From positions 1-54,417 of the forward strand of contig CAZTDN010000021.1 of the NCBI GenBank assembly GCA_964611895.1: a DNA stretch of 54,417 nt, in the 5' to 3' direction. The stretch's first letter is position 1. Each line of letters begins with the position of its first letter. The notes beneath the pieces were generated by a model, which worked only from the letters and a program-made list of their open reading frames with translations, did no database searches and was not told the DNA's origin. Below are positions 41,332-48,690 of the stretch, one piece after another. Source of the stretch: JAIEOG01 sp964611895 (lineage in GTDB: Bacteria > Bdellovibrionota > FAC87 > UBA2466). The position numbers and the translations under genes are program-made.

Positions 41332-42852
41332 ATGAATAAAAAAATAGAAACTGCCATCAAACCTACCCGAGAAGAAAACTACCCAGAGTGGTACCAAGAA
41401 GTTGTCAAAGCAGCAGGTCTTGCCGAGAACTCCGCCGTGCGTGGTTGCATGGTCATTCGCCCTTGGGGAATGGGAATTTGGGAAAATATCCAAACGATAT
41501 TGGACCGACGATTCAAAGAAACTGGACATGAAAACGCTTATTTCCCGCTTTTTATTCCATTAAGTTTTTTTGAAAAAGAGGCCCAACACGTCGAAGGGTT
41601 TGCCAAAGAGTGTGCTGTGGTCACCCATCACCGGCTTGAAGCTGGACCGAACGGAACGTTGGTTCCGGCAGGCGAGCTCGAAGAACCGCTCATCGTGCGC
41701 CCAACGAGCGAAACGATCATTGGCGCTGCCTACTCGAAATGGGTGCAGTCCTACCGAGACCTGCCTATTCTCATTAACCAATGGGCAAACGTGGTGCGCT
41801 GGGAAATGCGCACTCGCTTGTTTTTGAGAACTGCCGAGTTCCTCTGGCAAGAAGGGCATACGGTCCACGCTACCGCCGAGGAAGCACAGGAAGAAGTTGC
41901 CAAGATGCTTGAGGTCTATGCCGATTTTGCGCAGGAATATCTGGCGATCCCTGTTATTAAAGGCGAAAAAACCGCTGGAGAGCGCTTCCCTGGAGCCGTG
42001 TCAACTTTCACTATCGAAGGCATGATGCAAGATCGCAAAGCCTTGCAAATGGGAACTTCGCATTTTCTTGGTCAGAACTTTGCCAAAGCGTCTGAAATCC
42101 AGTTTCAGGATAAAGATGGCAAGATGGCCTACGCTTGGACAACGTCCTGGGGCGTTTCCACCCGCCTCATCGGCGGACTTATCATGGCCCATAGCGACGA
42201 TGACGGCCTGGTGCTCCCTCCCAAAATAGCTCCCAAGCACGTCGTTTTGGTCCCTATTTTTCGGGAAGAGTCAGAAAAGGCTGCCGTGTTCGAATACTGT
42301 GATGCTCTCGCAAAGGAAATCGCCCGCGTACCTTTTAGCGACGGCCTAGTGCGCGTCGAGGTCGACAAACGTGACATGCGCGGTGGCGACAAGAACTGGC
42401 AGCACATCAAGCGAGGCGTTCCCATTCGCTTAGAAGTGGGGCCTCGAGACATGGCAAGCGGTTCGGTATTCATGGGGCGCAGAGACAAAGCCCATCGAGA
42501 TAAAACGAGTTTGCCCAAGGAACAGTTTGTAAAAACTGTCGCCTCGATTTTGGAAGAAATTCAGTCGGGACTTTTCCAAAGAGCGCTGGCTGCACGCGAA
42601 GCAGTGACCAAGCGCATCGATGACCCCAAAGAGTTTGAGGCGTTTTTTACGCCCAAAAATCCAGACAAACCCGAAGTGCACGGCGGGTTTGCTCTGAGCC
42701 ATTGGTCGGACGATCCACGTTTGGCCGCTAAATTGGCGGAACTCAAAGTGTCTATTCGGTGTATTCCATTGGATGGTCCTGAAGAGCCGGGCAAGTGCCT
42801 ATTTTCTGGCAAACCGAGCTCTCGACGTGCTGTATTTGCGAAAGCGTATTAA
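41332..42852 (+). CDS. proS: Prolyl-tRNA synthetase (archaeal/eukaryotic-type)
   Basis: Class II aminoacyl-tRNA synthetase, 506 residues, without the YbaK-like editing insertion of the bacterial long form. Motif 2 is RWEMRTRLFLRTAEFLWQEGHTVHAT, RPTSETII precedes it, and motif 3 segment TSWGVSTRLIGGLIMAHSDDDG follows. The N terminus REENYPEWYQEVV and the C-terminal end FAKAY are characteristic of the ProS type 3 (archaeal-like) group. The C-terminal domain has a few Cys (CIPLDG, KCLF) but no complete four-Cys zinc site visible. No leader regulator seen. Confidence 0.95.
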   Translation: MNKKIETAIKPTREENYPEWYQEVVKAAGLAENSAVRGCMVIRPWGMGIWENIQTILDRRFKETGHENAYFPLFIPLSFFEKEAQHVEGFAKECAVVTHHRLEAGPNGTLVPAGELEEPLIVRPTSETIIGAAYSKWVQSYRDLPILINQWANVVRWEMRTRLFLRTAEFLWQEGHTVHATAEEAQEEVAKMLEVYADFAQEYLAIPVIKGEKTAGERFPGAVSTFTIEGMMQDRKALQMGTSHFLGQNFAKASEIQFQDKDGKMAYAWTTSWGVSTRLIGGLIMAHSDDDGLVLPPKIAPKHVVLVPIFREESEKAAVFEYCDALAKEIARVPFSDGLVRVEVDKRDMRGGDKNWQHIKRGVPIRLEVGPRDMASGSVFMGRRDKAHRDKTSLPKEQFVKTVASILEEIQSGLFQRALAAREAVTKRIDDPKEFEAFFTPKNPDKPEVHGGFALSHWSDDPRLAAKLAELKVSIRCIPLDGPEEPGKCLFSGKPSSRRAVFAKAY

Positions 42853-42871
42853 TTGAACAGGGGGAAGCAAG

Positions 42872-44998
42872 ATGGCTTGGGGTCGAAGTTTTTTTTGGGG
42901 AAGTGTCTTTTTTCTATTTGCTTGCAACTCGAATAAAACCAACATGGGACCTAGTGTGCAATCGGGAGATGCCGACCCGTATCTGTGGCTCGAAGAAGTG
43001 ACTTCTGGCCGAGCACTGAAATGGGTCGAAGATCACAACACTCCCACGCTTGATAAACTCCGCAACGACGCCAGATTTAGCCCTGTGCGCGCACAGATTC
43101 ACGAGATACTTGTTGCCAAAGACAAGCTCCACCTCCCTACCCAACGTGGCGGGTACCTTTATAACTTTTTGCAAGACGCCACCCATGTTCGAGGGATAAT
43201 CCGCCGTACCACACCCCAGGGCTACCTCGAAGACGAAGTCATTTGGGAAACCGTCTTGGACATCGACGCACTAGCAACCGCCGAGAACGAAAACTGGGTA
43301 TACAAAGGCTCGGTCTGTCATCCGGAAGGCGAGCTCTGTATGCTGGCACTCTCTCGCGGTGGAACCGATGCCGCCGTGTACAGAGAATTTGACATGTCGA
43401 CAAAAGCCTTTGTGAAAGAGGGCTTTCAACTAGCTGAAGCGAAGAGTTCCGTCGAATGGGCTGGAAAAGACGAGCTTCTTGTCGCAACGGACTACGGTGC
43501 TGGTTCCCTCACCCTCTCTGGTTACCCGCGCATCTTCAAACGGTGGAAACGAGGCACCCCGCTTTCCGAAGCTGCAACTTTGTTCGAAGCCGAGGTCAAA
43601 GACGTCAATGTAGGTGCTTCCCACTTTGATCGCGATGGGCTTACGTTCACCGTTGTCTCCCAAAGTCTGAGTTTTTTTGAAACAGCCTACCACTTGGTAA
43701 AAGACGGAAAGACTACTCGGCTCGATTTTCCGACTGGAACGGAGCTCATTACCCTGTTTCGGGGACAGGTAGTTTTTTCTCTCCGCGAGGAATGGGATAC
43801 CCCTGCTGGAAACTTCAAAGCAGGCACATTGTTAGCTACCCCACTGGAATCCGTGGAACTCAACAACCCTTCTCGTGGGGTGCAGGTCCTATTTGAACCT
43901 CAGGAAAGAGTCTCCCTCGCGGAAGTGCACGAAACTTCGAACGGCCTTGTACTGAGTATCATGGACAACGTTCTGAGCACCTTGGAGTTTGTTCGCTTTG
44001 TAAAGGGGAAGGTGCAGAAGGAAAAGATCCCGCTTTCGGATGTAAATGGCGCGCTCACAGTGGTTTCGTCTAGTGACAAGGAGTCGCGATTCTATGTAAA
44101 AGCAGAGTCGTTTTTGCAGCCCGCCTCTCTTATTGTGGTCGGCTTCGGCGAAAAAGGCCGGGGTAATTTCAGGGTAGCCAAACAGCTCCCCGCTCGATTC
44201 GATAGCTCTCCCTTTTTGATGGAACAACTCGAGGCGACAAGCAAGGATGGCGTTTCTATCCCCTATTTTGTCATCCGCCGCGCAGATGTGCCCTTCGATG
44301 GCAGCACCCCCACTCTGCTCTACGGATACGGCGGCTTCGAAGTATCAATGACTCCCTATTACCTAGAAGGCGTGGGCCGGGCCTGGCTTGAAAAAGGGGG
44401 AGCGTACGTCCTCGCCAACATCCGGGGAGGGGGCGAGTTCGGACCTAAGTGGCACGAAGCAGCGCTCAAGCAAAACCGCCAAAAAGCGTACGATGACTTT
44501 ATCGCCATCGCCGAAGCCCTGATCGAAAGCAAACTGACCTCTCCTTCCAAACTGGGAATTCAGGGAGGGAGCAACGGTGGCTTACTCATGGGCGCGATGT
44601 TCACGCAGCGGCCTGAATTATTCAAAGCCGTCATATGCCAAGTTCCGCTACTCGACATGCTCCGGTACCACAAACTACTCGCGGGCAATAGTTGGATGGG
44701 GGAATACGGGAACCCGGATATTGCTGAAGAAGCGGCGTATATTCGCAAGTATTCGCCGTACCAAAACATCGTCCCCGAAAAAAAATACCCCAAAGTGTTT
44801 TTTATGACTTCGACCAAAGACGATCGAGTGCACCCGGGACACGCGCGAAAGGCCGCCGCGCGACTAGAGGAATACGGAAACGATGTGCTCTACTATGAAA
44901 ACACCGAAGGTGGGCACGGTGGGGCGGCAAACCTAGAGCAGAGAGCTACGTTCTCTGCCCTGGGTTACACCTATTTATACCAACAATTATTTGATTGA
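42872..44998 (+). CDS. Prolyl oligopeptidase family (S9) lipoprotein
   Basis: 708 residues. Lipobox LFAC with Cys18 anchors it to a membrane. The N-terminal beta-propeller region begins DADPYLWLEEVTSGRALKWVEDHN, typical of S9A. The catalytic domain has Ser567 (QGGSNGGLL), Asp650/651 (STKDDRVHPGH) and His682 (EGGHGG). It cleaves short peptides after proline; membrane anchoring suggests peptide scavenging in the periplasm. A GGGGGAAG ribosome site precedes the ATG. Its 3' end overlaps the convergent gene by 12 bp. Confidence 0.92.
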   Translation: MAWGRSFFWGSVFFLFACNSNKTNMGPSVQSGDADPYLWLEEVTSGRALKWVEDHNTPTLDKLRNDARFSPVRAQIHEILVAKDKLHLPTQRGGYLYNFLQDATHVRGIIRRTTPQGYLEDEVIWETVLDIDALATAENENWVYKGSVCHPEGELCMLALSRGGTDAAVYREFDMSTKAFVKEGFQLAEAKSSVEWAGKDELLVATDYGAGSLTLSGYPRIFKRWKRGTPLSEAATLFEAEVKDVNVGASHFDRDGLTFTVVSQSLSFFETAYHLVKDGKTTRLDFPTGTELITLFRGQVVFSLREEWDTPAGNFKAGTLLATPLESVELNNPSRGVQVLFEPQERVSLAEVHETSNGLVLSIMDNVLSTLEFVRFVKGKVQKEKIPLSDVNGALTVVSSSDKESRFYVKAESFLQPASLIVVGFGEKGRGNFRVAKQLPARFDSSPFLMEQLEATSKDGVSIPYFVIRRADVPFDGSTPTLLYGYGGFEVSMTPYYLEGVGRAWLEKGGAYVLANIRGGGEFGPKWHEAALKQNRQKAYDDFIAIAEALIESKLTSPSKLGIQGGSNGGLLMGAMFTQRPELFKAVICQVPLLDMLRYHKLLAGNSWMGEYGNPDIAEEAAYIRKYSPYQNIVPEKKYPKVFFMTSTKDDRVHPGHARKAAARLEEYGNDVLYYENTEGGHGGAANLEQRATFSALGYTYLYQQLFD

Positions 44999-45385
44999 GG
45001 CGGAGCCTTTTTCGATTACCAGCGTGCCTTGCTTGCTGCCGTTGATCGAAAGGGCATATTCGCCATCGGGAAGCGACGGTAATTCCTCACCGAAGGGTAG
45101 CTCTATCTCACCCACATGAGGCCCAAGCACCGTGAGACAGGCGTCAGCAAGGTTGCGTTTAGCAGTCAGCGTGATGCTGCCCAAACCCGTCGCTGGTCCG
45201 CCGGGCCGCACCAAGGTGACTGCCTTGTTCTGCAGCACGCAAACCGAAGTTTGTTCAGCCGTGGTTTCGAACTTCAGCTTTACTCCTGAAGCCGAGCTAG
45301 TGGCTTCGACCTTGTAGTCCGCAGCGAATGCGGACGCCGAGACTCCAGCCAAAAACAAAGACGTTGCTATGCGTTTACTGTACAT
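44987..45385 (-). CDS. Small exported protein of unknown function
   Basis: 132 residues with a Sec signal peptide (MYSKRIATSLFLAGVSASAFA, cleavage after AFA). The mature 110 residues are beta-rich and carry two cysteines (SVCVLQ, DACLTV), suggesting one disulfide in the periplasm. The DADYK-like start and DGEYALSINGSKQGTLVIEKG segment recall a small immunoglobulin-like domain, but no family is recognised. It overlaps the peptidase gene by 12 bp on the opposite strand. Confidence 0.65.
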   Translation of the reverse strand: MYSKRIATSLFLAGVSASAFAADYKVEATSSASGVKLKFETTAEQTSVCVLQNKAVTLVRPGGPATGLGSITLTAKRNLADACLTVLGPHVGEIELPFGEELPSLPDGEYALSINGSKQGTLVIEKGSASIK

Positions 45386-45457
45386 GGATTGAACCCCCTT
45401 AATTATTTGTGCATAGCGTCAAGCTCAACCAATGGCAAGCGGTCAGATGAATTTAAT

Positions 45458-46027
45458 TTAAATAGTCCACTTTTCGCGGGGAGGGAGCTTGTCTCCCAGC
45501 CTATCCCGCATTTTGACAAACGCCTGCGCAGTCAAGCGCACGTCGCCGATGGATCGGTGTCGATCTCCCTCAGAGACTTGAAGTTCAAGGCGCTGGCAGA
45601 TCAGGTCGAGGTTATGGCGCGATTCCTGAGGAAAACACCGGCGCGAAAACTGGACCGTATCGTACACCTCGAAGGGGTGGCTGATTTTGTTCTGGACCAT
45701 ATACTTCATCAAAAAGGACATATCGAACTTGGCGTTCTGCGCAACTAAATGCGCCCCCCCCACAAACTCCAAAAACCGGGGGAACACTTGGTCAAAAGTA
45801 GGGGCGTTAGCGACCATTTCGTTGGTAATCCCATTCACACGGGACGCCTCGGGAGAAATCAGGCGGCGCGGATTGACCAGGGAGTGGAAAAAATTTTCTT
45901 CGTCGACCTGATCGCCAAACACCTTCATGGCCCCGATTTCAATAATTTCATCCCCCGCCCAAGGCGAGAGACCCGTGGTCTCAAGGTCAAAAACGACATA
46001 TTCATCTAACGAAAGGCTGAGTTGCAT
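45458..46027 (-). CDS. DEDDh-type 3'-5' exonuclease (DnaQ/epsilon-like)
   Basis: 189 residues from the ATG at 46027; an in-frame ATG at 46126 would add 33 unrelated residues and overlap the divergent promoter. The exonuclease motifs are FDLETTGL (Asp and Glu of Exo I), AQNAKFDMSFL (Exo II Asp) and HRSIGDVRLT (Exo III His and Asp). It is a free-standing proofreading-type or DNA-repair exonuclease, not the polymerase III core subunit by size. It has a divergent promoter shared with the phosphoribosyltransferase gene. Confidence 0.88.
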   Translation of the reverse strand: MQLSLSLDEYVVFDLETTGLSPWAGDEIIEIGAMKVFGDQVDEENFFHSLVNPRRLISPEASRVNGITNEMVANAPTFDQVFPRFLEFVGGAHLVAQNAKFDMSFLMKYMVQNKISHPFEVYDTVQFSRRCFPQESRHNLDLICQRLELQVSEGDRHRSIGDVRLTAQAFVKMRDRLGDKLPPREKWTI

Positions 46028-46052
46028 AAGCGTGCTGTGCTCCCTACCTCTA

Positions 46053-46099
46053 TGGATAGAAAAGCTCAGTTTGACGGTCAATCGAAATTGACCTAAACC
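46053..46099. promoter_or_regulatory. Divergent overlapping promoters with inverted repeat
   Basis: Plus strand: TTGACG (46071-46076), 17 bp, TAAACC (46094-46099) for the gene at 46109. Minus strand: TTGACC (46076-46081), 17 bp, TATCCA (46053-46058) for the exonuclease at 46027. A perfect inverted repeat GGTCAAT-CGAA-ATTGACC (46076-46093) fills the plus spacer and overlaps the minus -35 box, so a dimeric repressor could control both genes. Regulator not identified. Confidence 0.55.
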
Positions 46100-46108
46100 T
46101 GCGCCAAC

Positions 46109-46921
46109 GTGCTCATTGACCCCCATTATTCAAACCAGCAGTATCGGCTTTCTGAAATTCCCCATCACTATGGCAAAAATGTCCATATTTTGAGCAACCC
46201 TTTTTTGTTCACGATGCTTGCTCGACTTTGTGACCCAGCCACTCAACAACCGCTGGTTAACCAGCTTCTCCAGACGCTCTACGGAGAACTCGCTCATACA
46301 GCTGCGAGTGCTGAGTTCCCCCAGATTCTAGCGACACTCACTAGCCGAATGAAAACCTACCATCCCGAGGGTGAATACCAAGGCCGCGTCATTGACCCCG
46401 GCACTCAGGTAGTTTGCGTCAATCTTGCCCGGGCAGGTACCGTGCCTTCGCAAATCTGTTTTGATGCCTATAATTATCTCGTGAAGCCCGAAGGGGTGCG
46501 TCAGGACCATATATCCATCAACCGCAAAGTGAACGATCTCGAACAGGTGATAGGGACAAACTTAGGGGGGCTAAAAATCGGGGGCCCAGTGGACGGGCGC
46601 TTTGTCGTGATCCCCGACCCCATGGGCGCGACGGGTTCCACGATTGAAACAGCGATGCAGATCTATTCCCAGCGAGGCACCGCGGCGCGGTACATTGCTC
46701 TGCATTTGATCGTCACCCCAGAATACTTGAAGTCCATCACGCGGAAATTTCCAGATTTGCAGATCTACGCATTGAGGTTGGATCGAGGCCTGAGCGCAAA
46801 AAGTGTGTTAAATGGTATTCCTGGCGCCGAGCGAGATGCCGAACGTGGTTTGAACGACAAGCAATACATTGTTCCCGGCGGAGGCGGACTGGGAGAAGTG
46901 ATCAATAACGCTTACGTATGA
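46109..46921 (+). CDS. Uracil phosphoribosyltransferase-like protein
   Basis: 270 residues from GTG 46109. It resembles UPRT: an N-terminal helix-rich part, NLARAGTVPSQ in place of the usual LRAG region, the PRPP loop VVIPDPMGATGSTIETAMQIY, the segment TPEYLKSITRKFPDLQIYALRLDRGLS, and a C-terminal Gly-rich uracil-binding-like end PGGGGLGEVINN. It is longer than the standard enzyme (about 210 residues). It probably salvages a nucleobase with PRPP; exact base uncertain. Short leader: predicted transcription start falls about 3 bases before the GTG. def follows after 7 bp. Confidence 0.8.
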   Translation: MLIDPHYSNQQYRLSEIPHHYGKNVHILSNPFLFTMLARLCDPATQQPLVNQLLQTLYGELAHTAASAEFPQILATLTSRMKTYHPEGEYQGRVIDPGTQVVCVNLARAGTVPSQICFDAYNYLVKPEGVRQDHISINRKVNDLEQVIGTNLGGLKIGGPVDGRFVVIPDPMGATGSTIETAMQIYSQRGTAARYIALHLIVTPEYLKSITRKFPDLQIYALRLDRGLSAKSVLNGIPGAERDAERGLNDKQYIVPGGGGLGEVINNAYV

Positions 46922-46928
46922 GGTTTGC

Positions 46929-47468
46929 ATGTCCTTGAGAAAAGTGGCGGTGATGGGTCATCCTGTTTTGAGGAAGGTTGCCGAGCCCATTCCCCCAAAA
47001 GAGATTAAGTCCCCAAAAATTCAAACCCTCATCCAGGACATGGTGGAAACCATGTTCGAATACGATGGCCGAGGCCTTGCTGCACCCCAGGTGCACGAGA
47101 GCATTCAGCTTGTCGTTATGCTCTGGGATTTTGAAAAGGACTCCAAGCCCTTCATAAAGGTCTTGATAAACCCGGAAATAACCCCACTCACAGAGGAAAC
47201 TTCTGGAGCTTGGGAGGGGTGCCTGAGTCTTCCTGGTCTACGCGGCTACGTAGAACGCCCAAACAAGATCTCCGTAAAGTCCTTCGACCAAGACGGCAAA
47301 AAGCAGGATTTCGTCGCAGAAGGCTTTGCTGCAACGGTGATTCAGCATGAATGCGATCACTTACTAGGCAAACTCTACGTCGACCGAATCCAAGATTTGA
47401 CCCAGTTCGCGTACATCAAAGAGTACAACCGCTTTATGGAATTCTCCGACGATAACGGAGAAAGCTAA
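46929..47468 (+). CDS. def: Peptide deformylase
   Basis: Metalloenzyme that removes the formyl group from nascent protein N termini. All three motifs are there: GRGLAAPQV (motif 1), EGCLSLPG with metal ligand Cys98 (motif 2), and QHECDHLLG with two ligand His (motif 3). 179 residues, usual length. It follows the phosphoribosyltransferase gene by 7 bp and is likely cotranscribed. No fmt gene is adjacent. Confidence 0.95.
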   Translation: MSLRKVAVMGHPVLRKVAEPIPPKEIKSPKIQTLIQDMVETMFEYDGRGLAAPQVHESIQLVVMLWDFEKDSKPFIKVLINPEITPLTEETSGAWEGCLSLPGLRGYVERPNKISVKSFDQDGKKQDFVAEGFAATVIQHECDHLLGKLYVDRIQDLTQFAYIKEYNRFMEFSDDNGES

Positions 47469-47469
47469 A

Positions 47470-48585
47470 TTACAGAGCTTTTCGCACCAAATAGGTGAGT
47501 CTCTGAAAAAAAGCTGGCCCTGTATACCGCGAAGCCAATCGCGCTTCTTGCAACATCGGGTGCACTGGATCCAGATAGAGATTTTCATCAGGATCCTCGG
47601 TCTGGAACCCAGCGGGACCGAACCCTAAATCACTTAAATAGAAAGCCTGCGTCTGCACCAACCATTCCAAGACCGGGCTTTCCCTAAACCCTTCTCCAAT
47701 AGGAATATCGATCCCTTCCGCCTTTGACTGAATCATCAGCTCTCGGAGAAAAGCGTTCAGTGAACCAAACCCGTTCTGCAGCCTTTGAGGCTCTAGTTTT
47801 CGATCGTTAGACAAGAAACCGAGGATGTTCTTCTCGCCGCTATGCGTGCGCAAAACGGACAGCGCAATCTTTAGCTGCTCTTCCCGATTGGCCTCGCGAA
47901 CGTCCATCGCATGAACGGGGTGGCCCGACTTCAAAGGCGACAGCCCCAACCCCCGGAGCTTCTGGTTCAACTTTGTCACTTCGGTTTGGGTGGCGGGTCG
48001 CCGGTGCGGCACGCGAGTGCCCATCCTAGAACGCGCGTACTTGCGGTACTGGGCTTGAAATTCCTCAATACTGCCGAAGATACTCTCCACCTCCGCTGCA
48101 TTCAGGGTAAACCCTTCGCTCTGCGCACCGGGGTCTCGCAGCAGAACCGGCGGTTCTTGGGGCTCATTCTGCGAACTTTGCGAAACTTGATACTCGTAGG
48201 CAAATCGAAGCGCGAGATTTTTCATAAAACGCCCACGCCGGTCCGCGGGCCCCGTCCAACACTTGGATAAGGCTCTTCCAGCACGCAGGCAGGCATTCTC
48301 CACTTCAGTGATAAAAGCTTGTAGACCGCCCTCCGCAAACCCGTTGCGTCCCGCTTCATCAAGGAGCTCAAGGGCATCCGCTGTACGAAAAACCCAAAGC
48401 AAGTCTAAGGGCAGGTTGCGGACCCGCCCTTGCTCGTACTCACGCTGAAAGATCGCTTCTAAACTGCGCACGAGGGGGCTTTGGGAAAAAAGAATTTCTT
48501 TTGGGCAGTCTCCGCCCTGAGAAAGAACTCCCCAAGACACTGAAAAAAGGTACAAAATTAGATATTTAGACAAAGTATTTCGCAT
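47470..48585 (-). CDS. Hypothetical exported protein
   Basis: 371 residues from the ATG at 48585, giving the signal peptide MRNTLSKYLILYLFSVSWGVLS; an ATG at 48630 would add 15 residues and is less likely. The mature protein begins QGGDCPKEILFSQSPLVRSLEAIFQREYEQGRVRNLPLDLLWVFRTADAL. Three Cys sit in the first third (DCPK, NACLRAG, KCWTG), consistent with an extracytoplasmic helical domain. The end is basic, with QEARLASRYTG. No known family. It is convergent with def (2 bp between stops). Confidence 0.6.
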   Translation of the reverse strand: MRNTLSKYLILYLFSVSWGVLSQGGDCPKEILFSQSPLVRSLEAIFQREYEQGRVRNLPLDLLWVFRTADALELLDEAGRNGFAEGGLQAFITEVENACLRAGRALSKCWTGPADRRGRFMKNLALRFAYEYQVSQSSQNEPQEPPVLLRDPGAQSEGFTLNAAEVESIFGSIEEFQAQYRKYARSRMGTRVPHRRPATQTEVTKLNQKLRGLGLSPLKSGHPVHAMDVREANREEQLKIALSVLRTHSGEKNILGFLSNDRKLEPQRLQNGFGSLNAFLRELMIQSKAEGIDIPIGEGFRESPVLEWLVQTQAFYLSDLGFGPAGFQTEDPDENLYLDPVHPMLQEARLASRYTGPAFFQRLTYLVRKAL

Positions 48586-48652
48586 TGAGGCCGGCATCCT
48601 AGCAGAAACCCACGCGAGAATGAAAAACAAAACTCACGTCCCTGGTTTCGAG

Positions 48653-48681
48653 TTGGAAAGCCGATTTTTGCAGGCTAAACT
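48653..48681 (+). promoter_or_regulatory. Candidate promoter of the aceE-like gene
   Basis: TTGGAA (48653-48658), 17 bp, TAAACT (48676-48681). The predicted start is about 3 bases before the ATG at 48691, so the message would have almost no leader. The -10 box resembles TAAACC of the promoter at 46094. Weak match, hence moderate confidence. Confidence 0.35.
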
Positions 48682-48690
48682 GCCCAACCT

